Positions 13,692 to 26,756 of a DNA stretch of 64,000 nucleotides are shown one piece after another. A model generated the notes under the pieces. That model searched no databases. It had not been told where the DNA came from and saw only the letters and a list, made by a program, of their open reading frames with translations. Origin of the DNA: Dipylidium caninum (taxonomy: Eukaryota > Platyhelminthes > Cestoda > Cyclophyllidea > Dipylidiidae); assembly GCA_017562135.1 (NCBI GenBank), contig QEYB01001642.1, positions 310,001 through 374,000 of the forward strand, written 5' to 3'. A program made the position numbers and the translations under genes. Position 1 is the stretch's first letter; the number at the start of each line of letters is the position of its first letter.

Positions 13692-16600
13692 AAGTACAGG
13701 CGTCTCTTCCTCTCCCCTCTGTCTCTGATTGTTCTATCCTTTTTTTATCGCGCGCGTGGAACCATCCACTCGAGTCGATTGATTTTATTAATCCTCTTCT
13801 CCTCTTTAACATTTAGGGTTTGGGATTCCAGTGAACCTTGAGTCTAACCTACTTAGGAATACCTTGATTTCCAGTTTTAGAATATCATTTAACATAGCTG
13901 GCGTCAATCAATCAGGAGTTTAATGGCAGGGCCTTTTTCCATTAAAATTTACATCCCCAGGAGATGGAAATTGCATTGATACTCGGTTGGTTTTCATCCG
14001 GTGGGGTCTTTTTTACCCTGTGACTTGCATGTCCCTCCCTGGCGCCCTGCTCGATTCATCTATCTGTTTGCTCAGGAAAGTTGCTGGGTTCTGATGTCAC
14101 TGACAAAATCGCTTTCGGGCGTTGACCAAGACGGGTCACTTCGCCTGCCCTTAACATTGCGCTAATGAGGCTCGCTCTTCCTTGCCAATGCAAATGTACC
14201 CGAGTTGGAAGAAGGGTTGGGCCCCTGCCGCGATTCAGACTTCCAGTTTGACCTTGCTTTTGTTAGTTTACGTTCCTTTTTCAAATGTATTAACACTGCT
14301 GCTTGCCATTAACATTGGCCTTTCAATGATTACTCCTTTTCCGGCGCCACAGTCTTAGTGCAGTTGGTTGAGATCACTATTCCTCATATCCCTTTTATGG
14401 GTAACATCGTTGTATTTAATGCCCGCAGAGTCAATAAAGGTAAAGATGACTTGATTATTTTGTAGTTTCCCATAGCGTGTGTGCAACCAACTTAGATAAG
14501 CTCGTGTATGTTACTCTTTTGTCTCTATTAAAAGGAAGAAACGTTTATCCATCCTCCTCGGACCTACACTGTTCACCAAAAAACCTTCAAAAGAGAGGCT
14601 TTTGTGTTTGATGCATATTTTCCGCGCTTTTCAAAGTGATTTGCAGTTTCCCGGAAAGGTTAAGATTATCCTTTCTAAATCTGGCAAAAATGTTGGCGAG
14701 GCTTGTTGGTGGGAGAGATGAGCTGCGGTTTGCGGGAAGAAAGTGGCTGAGAGGCAACTCCTCCCAGTCCCGGCTACGCCTACGCCAGTGACGTACTTTT
14801 GGAGTCGCGCCCCGACGCTTCCACACTTCATTTCGCGGAGCAATTTCGAAGGACTATGGGACCATATTTTTGCCAAAAAACTTGACATTTTACTTAAACT
14901 GTTGCGTATGAGTGGATTTAATGTTCGGTGCCGAGTGAAAATCATGCCTGATTCATATTCTACGATCCTTTCCTTTGCCTCCAGGCAGTTGATTTGAGAA
15001 TTTGCCGACCCTGGAACTCTCCTCCATCATTTCGGGACTATGAGTGAATTAGGAGGAGATTCACTGGCATCCAGCATCGGATGTGCGGACTCTTGCTCAA
15101 GCGCTAATTAGATGCTTTAGATGACCCGTAGTGGCGACCTAAGTCATGCCTTAGTTGTCGCCCAAATACAAGGGAGTTGAGAAATAATATGAAAAAGGGT
15201 TCAGAAATCGCCCTCCTCGTCGCAGATGCACGCCCAGAAATATTGCCCTACCTGTATTCCGAAACTCGTGCAACTAGCAAACCCACGAAGGGTCTCAGTT
15301 ACCGTTGCAGTGATAAGTTACCCCCAAAGGTCAGCACTTTTTGTTTTTCACCAGCTTCGTGTCCTTTTGTGGGTGTCCCGTTCATTGGGGATTGTTACTT
15401 CGGGCGTGAATTTAGAAAAACGTCAGAAGGCATTGAAGCCTTCTGCACCAGTTTAGATCCCGTAGATTTTAAATCCGTTATCCACGCATGCTTTAAAGGC
15501 TGCGGATGGCGGTCATTTCCTCGGTCGTGTCACCCCCTGTTGGTCTTCTTTGGCGACAACGGCCGTGGGTGTTTATCCATTCCCATAGCCAGATGGCTGT
15601 TGTACGCGGCTGCTCTTCTCCCCGCTTCCTGAATCGGTAATTGCAACTGGAAAATTTGGAGTGTGTTCTTTGGATTGACAGAATTTTAACACTTCGAGTT
15701 TGCGCATTCCGCCCAGCAGCGTTCTTCAGTTAAGTTAAATTGTGTGCTGTCATTAGACACTTCAATGTGTCTTCGGGACGTACGTCCAAAGATTGACGTT
15801 AGCGCGTTACGTCATTCTCGACTAGTTGCCCATTGCGAATTTGTCAAGCCTCCTTTTCTTCGTGAATCACGGGGTAGCCGAAAACTTTGTCCAAGTTCTC
15901 GCTCTGTGTGCGCTGTTTGTAGTTTTAATTTGCTCTGCGCTTCACCGCATGTCTGTTTGCCCATTTTCATCCTACGGGCTTGAAGGCAGCTTCGACTCGA
16001 CCACGACACTACGCCCACCGAGTAGGTGCAGGAGACGGGCACCGACATTCTGGGAGCATGTTTTATTTGTGTGATTTTTCCCCCGAGATTCAAATTGGAT
16101 GTTCCCTTTTGTCAAATTTCTATCGTTATACACTCGAGGAACTAGAAAACCATAAGCCACTATTGTTCAGCAAAAAAGTCCGTACGTTGGCGTGCAGCCA
16201 GGGTAAAGGGAATGTAGGAAGAATGATGTACATACCCTCCTACTTCTTCTTACCCAACAAATGTGCCACCGGGCCACGAAAACTTCAAATTTCTTGAGGT
16301 CAAAGTCATGCTTACAACAGTGAAACTGTCACTAGACCGAAGCACTGGAGGAGGTGGGAATAAGAGCGTACCGGCGGTGTCAACGTCGGTCAGGAGGCGG
16401 GCATTCCAAGAGGAGAGGGGGTTTGGGAGCCTGAAAGAAGCCTGGAGACATGCCAGCTCACAGAATTCCGTGAGGCAATACAAAATAGCCTGTGACTCAC
16501 GACCAAAACACATTAACGCTGCTGCCGCCACTGAAATCTCAATTCTCACAAACCGATGCAGCAGGTAGAACGACAATTTCCTTTCACATTTGGTCACATG

Positions 16601-18477
16601 TTAGTGTTCCGCGACTGAAAATCACACTGTTGACAGTTTCTTTCGCAGTATGCGACACTCATTAATCTTTTGGCGCATCTCATCCCCGAAATCGCAACCA
16701 TCCTTATGCTTTGTCATCTGGGTGATAACATGGGTACGACTACTACAAAGGCGGAATGGTTTTTGAATATAATGCTTACTGCTATAAGGAGTCCTGAGCC
16801 GAAGGCAGCTTCACCTCCATTCGGCTGGACTGGTGGGCCAGGCACATTTCTTGTTTCACATGTGTGTTGACCTATGAAAACTAGACTGATTCCTACATGT
16901 CACCCGTTCAGCCTATTAGGACTTCGTAGATGAGGTATTTCTGAGCAGTCATGTAAACTAAGTGGCACCAAAAAGGGACTTTCCCCCCTACCTTTGGAGT
17001 AAGCTGGAACTCAAAAAGTCCGGCAGGAGTTTGGTACACGTGTCCAGCGTTAACACCTTGGCAATTTTGTCCGTCTTAAAAATCACCCCGTTTGGTTCGC
17101 TTGAAGTCTTCGTTACAGATAAATGATCCAAAGTGCCTGCTTCTGTTTCACTTTAGACGGAAGTCTTTTCCTTCGCGTAAGCCTGATTTTTATACAGAGC
17201 GTTGTTGTCATCGCTTGTGACCATTCTCGACTTCATGGTCCCCAACATTTTCTCCCTTTTCGGACGTATTTTGTTGGCCGTCGTCGTGTGGCACACAGGA
17301 GGCTATTTGGCGAAAAGCAAGCAGTAGAATATGCTTAAAAAGACTCTGCTGGAGAGCAAAACCTTTCGGAGAAGAAACCCGACTTTTTAACTTATCTGTC
17401 AACTGAACAATTGAGGACTTCTAAATTCTACACTGGCTTTTTGCTCTCTCCACCCACCGTCCATGGCTCTGCCACTAATCTTTGTGGGGCACCCGGAGCG
17501 CCTTGCGAAGCCTCGCTCCCCATCGCTGTTCGCCCTTCTGCGCGGAGTTGCTATGCCACCTCCATGCTTCTACGCATGTAGCGTACGGGGGTGTTCGCAT
17601 GCTACTCGACGGCCGCGCCAAAATGCATAAAAATACGGAACGAGGAGGGGAAGTCGGCGCTACTTAAAGTACATCCCAAGCTCCCTCCGCATTCGGCAAT
17701 ACTGTCCCCGGTTTTGGTCTTCATTGCTACTGCGTAGCAACCGTTCAACTGTGCGAGTACACTTCCATCCCAGCCATCGTGCGCTCTGGCCCCCCGAAGA
17801 CTCCCCTCGCCGCATTTTGACTGCGAACCCATTTAGCTACTCGGGGTAGAAGTTTGAGTGAACGAAGGCAACTCTGGGGGAATGGGTTCTTTAAATCATT
17901 AACTACCGCTTTTTAAATTTGGCCGCAGACGCAACAAAATAGTCGTCTGCCCCATTTGCTCACACGCGCGCGCAATTTCTCCCGCCATACCATGTATCTA
18001 CTTTGACAGTGGTCACTACATAAATGAGTGGGACGGCTGAGGCGATGATTTATGGGGGAGAATTTCTGCTCCTTTGGTAAACACGCAGTATTTTGGATAT
18101 TTCACTCCCATGTTCCTCGCGCAAACACACCGGTCTGCCGCTTTTCGCAACTGGCACCACGGCGGTGGGGCTAGTGGCGGTCCCCGCATTCACCGTCAAT
18201 TGTACACTGCACATTCACAATGCCCTCCTGCAGAGCCAAGCCCGGTGGCTTCGGTGTCTACTGGGCCACGCGCGGTGCAGTCCATCGGGCGGCGGACGGT
18301 GCAACCGGCGGCTTTGCGCACCCGCAATGAGCGGCGTCCGCAGCGGTTCGGCTAGTGATTCGGTTGCACACCGCCGCAACTCGCCCAGCCGACAACCACT
18401 CTCCTTTCTGTACACGAGGAGATGTGAGGAATAAGAAATCTTGCTTTAAAAATTATGTTAATGAGAGTGGAGACTTC
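13692..18477. other. Intergenic region between VPS53 and the dynein light chain
   Basis: No gene supported. Base composition becomes more GC-rich just after the VPS53 stop, and chance open frames appear on both strands. One of 151 codons at 15177-15632 has no recognisable motif and no splice partners. The two flanking genes converge, so this interval should hold both 3' untranslated regions. Confidence 0.5.
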
Positions 18478-19109
18478 CTATCCCGCTTTGAAAAGGAGGA
18501 CGGCCGTGCTTCCGAGATAAAAGTAAATGAAATGATTGGCTTCATGGGTCACGTAGCTAAAATAATAAAAGTAAAGAGTTAACAGAACAATCGAGTGGAT
18601 ATGCTCCTGGAAGGCTATTCGTGAAGTGGTTTTCCGCGGGCCCGGGAAGTTTTAGGCATCATTCCTGGATCTGCGTACCCTAAGATATATCTGGATGAAT
18701 GGAGGAAATGCGTGTGTGATTTGTTCAAGTAGGCCTTTTCCATCGATAATAGATTGCTCGGGGGACGACGATGACAATCAGTAGATGCCTTAATTGTCCC
18801 TGCTTCTTTATAAGGCACTTTACTCTCCCATTTGCTTCCCACATGTCTTTCAAGTCTTATTCACGCTTCCCGCCATGTCAATAGGTCACGGGAGAGGTGT
18901 TCTAAGACATCTCACCTGCCAAAGTTTTTGCCGATGATGCAGTGCCAGTTGGGTGAGTAGCGTTTGTCAAACTCCTTTTTAATGTGAGCAGCGACGTCTT
19001 TTTCAATGCTGAACTTTTCAAAGGCCTCGGTCGCCACACTGACCGCGTCTTTCTGCATCTCCGATTCCATGTCGGCATTTTTTATTACAGCGTCTTCCCT
19101 TGTTGACAT
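18478..19109 (-). CDS. DYNLL: Dynein light chain, LC8 family (complete, two exons)
   Basis: Small homodimeric hub protein of cytoplasmic dynein and many other complexes; in flatworms related light chains are abundant in the tegument. Exon 1 is 18916-19109 (ATG at 19109) and exon 2 is 18478-18556 (TAG at 18478-18480), with a 359-base GT-AG intron splitting a serine codon in phase 2. The joined frame encodes 90 residues, against 89 in human LC8. Diagnostic LC8 blocks are [41 protein letters not shown] and HFIYFYLG. The C-terminal strand reads [10 protein letters not shown] where most animals have QVAILLFKSG, and the THETKH segment reads THEANH, so this may be a lineage-specific paralogue. It contains no EF-hand region, unlike the tegument EF-hand plus light-chain fusions of flatworms. 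Confidence 0.95.
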
Positions 19110-22100
19110 TGTGCGCTGGACCTAGTGCAAAAAAGCGTCTGTCCTGGCCCTTCTCAGTCACAGCAGTGGCATTTTATACCCTGTTTCGTGTGGCCTTAAA
19201 AGACTCGCTCCTACGGGCTGTGGTGGCATGCGGGTCCGCATTGTTTTTGGGTCAATTGAACCCAAAGTTGGTGAGATTTGCTACGCTAACAGTACTAGAC
19301 TGCGAACGGCTTCACCTCCTGCGAGTGAGGGTGTCCTTCGGACATGGTTGCGATTAGAGCAGGCTGCCGGCGAGACTCCGCGTGGCGACGTCTGCTGGCC
19401 TAATTAACGCTAAGAGGGTCGACATGTCTCCCCACCGCCACAACCACACTTCTTTTGTATTCGTTGGCAAATTTCAGTCCTCCGGGCCGACGCTACCCCT
19501 GACACCTGAATGGATTTGCTTTTCCGATGTCATGACGTGACGTGAGTGGGAGACAAATGACACGTCAAAAACACTGTCAGGACGAGTTTCTGCAAGAATT
19601 CTACAAAGAAAGCTATGTCAAAATGTATTAATTCTGCGCGGTGATTAAAGTGACTGGGAGAGAATGCCATAACGAGGCGAAATTGGCTTCATAGCGTTTT
19701 CTTTACTACCGCCAAAGTATTATCGGGTCTTTAGCAAATGGTCCGGGCTAATAGGCAATCGTGTCCAGCGGGGAAAAGAGCGGGCGACGCTTTCAAGACC
19801 GCTTGGCAATTTAACCATTTGGCATGCTACAGGCGATGCAATCTTTCGACCACCGTGCCGGGCAGACGTGTCGGCGCTCGCATGTCTCAGTGTTCATGGC
19901 GGCTGGAGGTCCGATCAACCCATCGGGGCCTTCCACCCTCGCACTAGCTGCGACGAGGGTGCGAGAGACAGCGCCAAAGAGGTTTGTGCTTTGCCACCCA
20001 GGAAGTTGCCACTTTTGTTTTTAAGCCCCGTTCTCTGTGTAAACTGTGAGCAAATGTGCGAGGAAGAAATGTCTCGCAAAGTTTTTGACCACACATGGCG
20101 GTGGAGCAGCAGTTTGAGTGCCACTGGTGTACTTTTCACCTTTCACCACGGGCCATAATGGCCTGCAAGCATCAAGGCAGAACACTGTGAACGCCGTAAT
20201 GCCCGGGCTTTAAATCCGCCTTACAACCCGTTCGTGACTCCAGCACCAGAACAGCGGTGTCCCAGCAATGGGCGAACTGAGGCATTCACCCAAGCGCCCC
20301 AGCCGCCCAATGAATGATGAGACAAGACCGCCGTGAGCGAATGGGGCGAGGGTTTGTCTTAAGTGTGCTCGCATTGGTTGATGACTGGGTCGGACAGTCA
20401 ATCCGTTTCGGCCTTCCCCAGACTCGGTTACCAGTTTTTGTTCAAATGCTTAACATCTGAAGTAAGTTCTCCCTTTTACGATTAACTAACTCCGCAATGG
20501 GGATGGTATTCCGCACCCCTCATTCCTTTTGACAAACCAACTCCATCCCAGTTGAATGGTTAGGCCTTCCTCTACCACCTCTTCTTTTTGATGTTTGAAG
20601 TCCTTTTTCACGAAACCTCGTCTCCTGCAAGGGTCTACCGAGTTGCTTCCCTCAGGGGGTATTCCTGATATCTCCCTAGAAGACCTCAGATCGAATGCTC
20701 CAGCGTTCCTACGGGTAGCACACATTGTATTTAGTGCGGCGAGCAGGGAATATAAAGTTCATTCTTTCTATTCCGCATGGTAGTGGATTTCGGACACTGT
20801 GCTAGGCAAACGTACAGAGAGGGTGCCCAGTTGACCTTCCCGCGTTGGCCCCGATCGGACCGACGTCTAAACTGTACTCCTCAACGTTTTCTCTCCTTCT
20901 CGCTCATTCTTCCAGCCGCCGGGCCTTCCGTCGTATTAGCATACACGGTCAACTGTTTTTAGTTCAGTAGACGGACTTATGGCACTACTTTATCATTGTC
21001 CTCCATCGCAGTTTTGCAAGGCAAGTGGTAGGGTTTGATTTACATTGCGCAAGCATCTATAAAGCAAGCTAGAGTTGACCACGGGATCGTGCTTTGCCGA
21101 CTCCGCCGTGGCTCAGCCCGCATTAATGACTTTATGTGTTCCTGATGCATCGGCGGCTCCGTGCCTGTGGAATTGCCGGGTCGCCGTGCCACGCCATCAT
21201 CACCTTCTCCCTCGGTGTGAGCATTAACATGTCGGATAGCAGTCGCTGAGGGAGAAGACCATTTGAGATTGAATTTGGCTACAGTAAGAAGTCATCTCAT
21301 TTCGCTGTTTTGGTCCGCCGGTCCTCTAGGTTAACTTTCAGTTGCCGCTCCGAATAGAAGATTATGCTACTTCCGTTCAAAAAACTAGCCAGAATTCCGT
21401 TTATTAAACGCTTTTACTGTGTGTGTGTGTGCGCAAATTTTGGAATATTTGTGAATGAAGGCCGTGGAGTGGCTCTCCTTATCCACACACGCGAAGAAAG
21501 GGAGTGACGTTGTCACACTTGTTGTCTAAATTAAGTAATTTTCGTTGGGAGGCCTCGGAACATTCGTACTTTGTCAAGAAAAACCTCTGCTTGACAACTT
21601 GCCTCAGAGGTCCTCGGAGTAAATCGAAGCTAATCAGCGGAGCAAGTGATGCAGTCAACAGTTGGCCCAAATGCGTTTTTCGGTTAATCACGTTTGCTTG
21701 TTGCAATCCACTTGAGGATGTCGCCCGAGACGGAGGTGCGGCAGATCCTCTCCTGCCTCAAGCTGAAGCAGGATCCGTGCAGCGCAGGTCCACGTCTCCG
21801 CGTCGGTGCCAGGCTCCTGGCAGGCGGCTGAACCGCCCTAAGTTCGATGCAGAGGACGTGCACGTGTGTCGGGAGCATCTGCGTTAAAACTGCTCGAACG
21901 CGCATATATTTAACTTTTCCCAGCACTGACTCCAAATTTATCCTCCGCCCATTCCGAGGTGTTTGGTCCCCACCTCCACGCCATTTACGGGCCTAATGGC
22001 AGGGGTTTGGGGGCCACAGTGAGGCGGTTGCTTTCATCGCGTTTATCTCGCGCATCGAAGGGAATGGCGCTGAGCCCATCGGCCCCTGCCCAGTCCAACT

Positions 22101-25100
22101 CCTCATCACCTCCGACGACCGACATTCGCAGGCTCTCCGACAGTAAGACTGATTGCGACGAATATGAACATATTCCTCCCTTATGTGTTCGTGCAGAGTG
22201 GCAGGTCGTCTTTTCTGCGCTTTGAATAGCTGCTGTCTCCAGGCAAATGGGCCCTTCACTTCATTCCATTATCTCAGAACGTTTGACAAATGCAAGTTAT
22301 TCCGCCCCAAGAATTTCCTGTATCGCCTCTGTGGCATCACCACATGACCACTGAAAAGAGACACTGGGAAAAACTTATCAACTACGTTCTGTTATTTCGG
22401 GAAAATAAGACATGCCAGAAATAGCGATGGCTCCGGCCAATCGCTCCGCTAACTGGACACAACGGCCCCGACGTCTTGGCTTCGCAACGAGATGGAACTT
22501 CTTCCGCGTGCTAACAACCAGGCCTTGAAGCCACGACGATTTACCACCCCATCTTTCGACTGCGAGCGTGTGAACTTGTCTGTGCACCAGGACAGGCGGC
22601 GTGTCAGTCGCCCTCTCGAGGAGGCATGAAACGAAGTCACGACGCAGAAGGGGAGAAGATCAACAACTGTACGACTTCCCCTATGCCTTCATTGTCACAT
22701 AGTGAGGACAGAGTGGCCGGACGGACAAACTGTCGCTGGTTTGTCACACGCAGACAGCTATTGAAAATATGATCTTTGCGCTCCGGTGGGCACCGTAGGA
22801 AAAGGGACTGGACGTTCACCACCTGAATCTATCATTTCATTTTTAGCAGGAACGCGGAAAGAAGACCTATCGCGCGCTAATCAGATAGAGTGTGAAGGAT
22901 CGCGTTGCCTCGATGGCCGGTGTTACGGCCTGACAGGAATTGCATCGTAAAACCCCCCCCCCGCGCCTCTCTGATTAAGACGTATACAAGTGGGCTACCG
23001 CCGAGGTGAACGTAAAAAGGCCAATTTACTGTAGATCGGCTTATCAGTCGCAGTTTGATATTTCCCAAGCGCCCACACCCAATTCGACCGTCAAACGTAG
23101 GGCACGTCGGAGCCCTCGAGGGTTCTGCGTCCACTTGTTAGCCGCCGCAGTATTTCGCAAAACACATTAATTCGCCCTCCCCCCTCCCCCTGCGAGCTGA
23201 CTCTCCAGTGCGGGAATGTGTTGCCTTTTGGTGAACAAACTACTTCTGATTATCCTCTTACCACCGCGGGTGGGTGGACTCTCATTCACGCTCAACGAAC
23301 CATTTCGTGGCATTGGGCCGATCCCCAGAATTATGCGACACCTTCAGTTTGAGACTTTCTCGCCCTCACTTTCTTTCTCTCCTCGCGAAGGTGCCGCCTG
23401 CTCTCGGCGGCGAAGGAGGCGAAAAGCCCCTCAGCGCATAAGTGCAGTTGGGAGGTTGCGTCTCCTTCTGGTCGTCCTTTCACAATCGTCGTTGACCCAC
23501 CTTGCACATTCGCCCATAGTCATTTTTCCGGCCAACAGCTCTTAGAGTGCAATTCTTCTAGAACCAAGAAGTTATTCGACTAGGCCTCGCTTTGGTGGGT
23601 GCCTCCACTTTGTGGCGGAAACCGGCAAAATTTCTGCCTCTGTCCTCTTCATTTGCATGGGGAGACTGCCGTGTTTTACAGCGAGATGTTCACCCTCACC
23701 TTTGACCGCGTTTTATGTGGAGCATACGCGGTCAAAGAAGTTGCAGTCAAATCGCTTCTGTCGTATTCCCCGGTGTCCTGCCTCCGACTCGCGTAACACC
23801 GCAGCTCTTCAGCTATGCCGTTTTCTGCCACGAGAACATGGCATGTAATTTATTAGGGCCCTAAGTATGCACTCTACATTGCTTCACAGACCCGCATACA
23901 ATTTTGATTAACGATTACAAAAGCAAGTCTTGATTAATTTACATTGTAAAGCTGAGCACAGAACCAGCAGTGTCGCGACATGAGGCGGCGTGGCGCTGGG
24001 GCGTGTGTCATTTCTAACCGGCGGGGAGGCAAACCTCAGCTCTTTGTCTCGCTGACTTTATCCACACTCACTTCCACCTCCGCTCTGCCCCGAGCCGAGG
24101 GCGGAGCGGCCGAAAGCCGCACGATTGCAACGGCGCCCTCGCAGTCTGCCTGTCCCGCCCAAATCCCCAGTCTGCGAGCATGGCCCTTCACGCTCTTGAG
24201 TGACAAGTGGGCTAATTCACGGGGAGCATCCCCTCCTACTTACGGTGTAGGCCACACCGCCACGCTCTTCCTCAAGCCAACTTTGACTGACTGAGAAAGT
24301 CAGATTAGCATGAAGGCTGAAACGCCCTCAAACGCCGCAAACAATCGCATCTCAACCAAGAGGGAGGTCGAGGAGGAGAGAGCAACCACGACTCAACGTT
24401 TAACGCACGGAAACACGGGCAGCGAGCCGGCTAACGGCAACGCTGATGAGCTATCAGAGAGACAATTCGTTCCCCGTCTCCACACGTTTGGTTATTCTTT
24501 GAATTTTAGGGCGCAACACGAGGATGGGGGACTGGAGGAAGGTAATGAGCACTGCACCACTCCCCACGACGAGGAGGAAATTCACTTTCCGCCTAAACGG
24601 AAGTCATGCGGCTGTGAATTGTTTCAGCTCTCGATAGAAGGGGGACACAGAGGGGCTGAATGATGCTGACGCATGTCACACCACGGGTATTGGCTTGGCA
24701 GAGTAAGCGGTCCACTCACACTTCGCCTGAAACCCCTTTCCTCGTGGGCTTTTTGACGCTTATTTCATGAATGCCACCTCCCCCAACTCCCCAATAGCTC
24801 ACCCTCGCGTGGTGTTAAGTTTTAGACAATGCAGCCACCAAGCATCCTTCCACATAAGCCCGGCTATGGACGAGCTCCAAAGATGCCACCTGGGCTGCCT
24901 GTGGGAGCGCGGCAGCACCCTGATGACGGGTGTTGTGCTAAATGCGACCCCAGAACTTTTTGCAGAAATTGGGGTGTTGTTCCTCCCGAGGTCATCTTCC
25001 TCGGAGCACATGAAACACCTCTAATTGGCCTTTAACGAGGCGGAATCGAGGAGGTTACAATGGTCCATTAGCTGGTCCAATTAAGACCATCTTGCACGTT

Positions 25101-25598
25101 GAATACAAAACTTGCAGACTCCTCTTGGGATAGGGGGCGGCATAAGTTGCTGCTGACTTCATTTCGAGGTCGCATCTCACTTCCCTCCGACACATGAAAA
25201 GCCAGAAGAGACGAACTTCTGCGCCTGACTCCGAGCAGCGCAAGGAGCCCAGGCGATTTGGCAAAATGCGAAATGCTGAGTGTCGTCATTCGGATTAAGC
25301 ATCATTTTGCCAAATCGTTCGCCTTTTGTGGTTGAGGCGCATGTCTCTGGACGCTCTCCTCGCACGACCCATTAGATCACTGTGAGGGAGATGGAGGCAA
25401 GTAGGTCGGGGACCTCGGCGCTGCTGCTCTTGTAGATGAGCGTCGCTTTTAACCGCATCCTTCTTCCCAACTCATGAGGCGTTCGGTGTCATGTGTTCTG
25501 TTACTTTTGAACCAACTTTCTGTAAGCCGAATGAGCTGGTAATTATCGTGTCTGCACACTTGTGGATCATAGGAAGGAGTCCTACTCGAGACGCCACT
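19110..25598. other. Intergenic region between the dynein light chain and the GPCR
   Basis: The two flanking genes are divergent, so both promoters should lie here. I see no supported exon. Moderately GC-rich DNA with chance open frames (for example 24310-24663, 117 codons, hydrophilic, no known motif), a C run near 22951 and a short GT run near 21420. A perfect 15-base inverted repeat lies close to the GPCR start and is listed separately. Confidence 0.45.
25254..25317. repeat. 15-base perfect inverted repeat upstream of the GPCR
   Basis: CGATTTGGCAAAATG at 25254-25268 is exactly complementary to CATTTTGCCAAATCG at 25303-25317, with a 34-base spacer. Pairing continues outward through GGCG after a short bulge. 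It lies about 280 bases before the GPCR start codon and could be a cruciform or an element of the promoter or 5' UTR. Function unknown. Confidence 0.6.
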
Positions 25599-26756
25599 AT
25601 GTCAGACTCGGTGAATGTTACGAAAGCAGCCTCGTCTTCGAGCCCAGGGGAGATAGAGAACACGACGCACTTCGCGACGCCCCCGCTAGTCTCCGGCATC
25701 CGTTACGCCTGCATCCCCGTCTGGAGCATTCTCCTCTGCCTCGGTATCCTCGGCAATGTCCTTACCGTCTTCGTGTTGCGTGCCAAGCGCCTGCAGCAGT
25801 CGAGCACCTCCTTCTACCTCACCGCCCTCGCCATCACCGACATGCTCTACCTTCTCACCAGCCTCGTGGCCTCCATCGCCAACTTCGTCTTCTTCTTCCC
25901 CTCTGAGTTGCGCCAACTCTCTCACACCTTCTGCGTGCTCACACCCTTCCTCAACTACACCCTCGCGTACATCAGCGTCTGGCTTCTCGTCGCGGTCACC
26001 GTAGAACGGGCAATCTGGGTTGTGCTGCCATTCCGAGCTCGCCACATCTGCACGAAACGGACGGCGAAGTTTGTGGTGGTTATTCTGGTTATTGGCTTCA
26101 CACTCCTCGACACCCACTTCTTCGTCACCATGCGCTACCAGGAGGCGCGACCAGGCTACTGGGCCTGCATCACCACCTACTTCTCCGACAAGGTGTTCCC
26201 CTTCCTCGACCTCCTCCTGGTGGCTGTTTTGCCCTGCACTATTATGCTCGTTGCCAACTGCCTAATTGGCTGGAAGTTGAGGGTGATGCGGAAGTTTCGT
26301 TCAGGAACCGTCAGCGCCTCGATCAACTACACCGCCGATCAGGGCGGTGGTGATAAACGCGAGAAGTCTACCAACCTCACTCGGATGCTTGTCTCCACAA
26401 ATGTTTTCTTCATCGTCTCCGTAACACCGTTGTTAGTCTACGACGTGGTCTTCTTCTCGGTCGACATCCGCGCCTGGGCAGAGGAGGCGGAGGAGGTGCG
26501 GGGAGGAATGATATTCGCCATTGAACGCTTTGTCTACACCTTGTGGTACACTAACTTCGCCATCCACTTCCTCCTCTACTGCCTCAGCGGGCCCCCATTT
26601 CGAGCTGAAGTGTTGGTTCTTTTTAATCGCCTGCGCGACCGCTTCTGCACCACGACCCAAAAGCCCAACGTCGACCGAACTGAACTGAAACGCGCCGCGA
26701 AAGGCGCCTCTTCCTCTGCCGCAAGAGACGTTCACAATCGGCTCGAACTCCTATGA
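25599..26756 (+). CDS. Class A (rhodopsin-like) neuropeptide-type G protein-coupled receptor, intronless
   Basis: Seven-transmembrane receptor of the plasma membrane, 385 residues in one exon. The ATG at 25599 was chosen over an in-frame upstream ATG at 25491 because it gives a normal short extracellular N-terminus with two N-glycosylation sites (NVT at residue 6, NTT at 21). Visible landmarks are GN at 52-53 in TM1, LAITD at 77-81 in TM2, C112 and C190 for the TM3-ECL2 disulphide, ERAIWVVLPFRAR at 136-148 replacing DRY, FIVSVTPLLVY in TM6 (271-281) and NFAIHFLLYCLSGPPFR at 319-335 in TM7. NPxxY is replaced by HFLLY, as in several peptide receptors such as FMRFamide-like receptors. The ICL3 is short (about 230-262) and the tail is Ser/Thr/Lys-rich. 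The ligand cannot be assigned from sequence; a neuropeptide is the best guess. It sits alone, several kilobases from its neighbours. Confidence 0.93.
   Translation: MSDSVNVTKAASSSSPGEIENTTHFATPPLVSGIRYACIPVWSILLCLGILGNVLTVFVLRAKRLQQSSTSFYLTALAITDMLYLLTSLVASIANFVFFFPSELRQLSHTFCVLTPFLNYTLAYISVWLLVAVTVERAIWVVLPFRARHICTKRTAKFVVVILVIGFTLLDTHFFVTMRYQEARPGYWACITTYFSDKVFPFLDLLLVAVLPCTIMLVANCLIGWKLRVMRKFRSGTVSASINYTADQGGGDKREKSTNLTRMLVSTNVFFIVSVTPLLVYDVVFFSVDIRAWAEEAEEVRGGMIFAIERFVYTLWYTNFAIHFLLYCLSGPPFRAEVLVLFNRLRDRFCTTTQKPNVDRTELKRAAKGASSSAARDVHNRLELL

Noticed and set aside
15177..15632. 151-codon plus-strand open frame
   Set aside because: No family resemblance, ambiguous start, and a competing open frame within it.
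24310..24663. 117-codon hydrophilic plus-strand open frame
   Set aside because: No motif, no splice partners and no adjacent gene signals; cannot be distinguished from chance.
25686..26117. 143-codon minus-strand open frame
   Set aside because: Antisense shadow of the GPCR; Glu/Gly-rich composition is the reverse of the TM codons.
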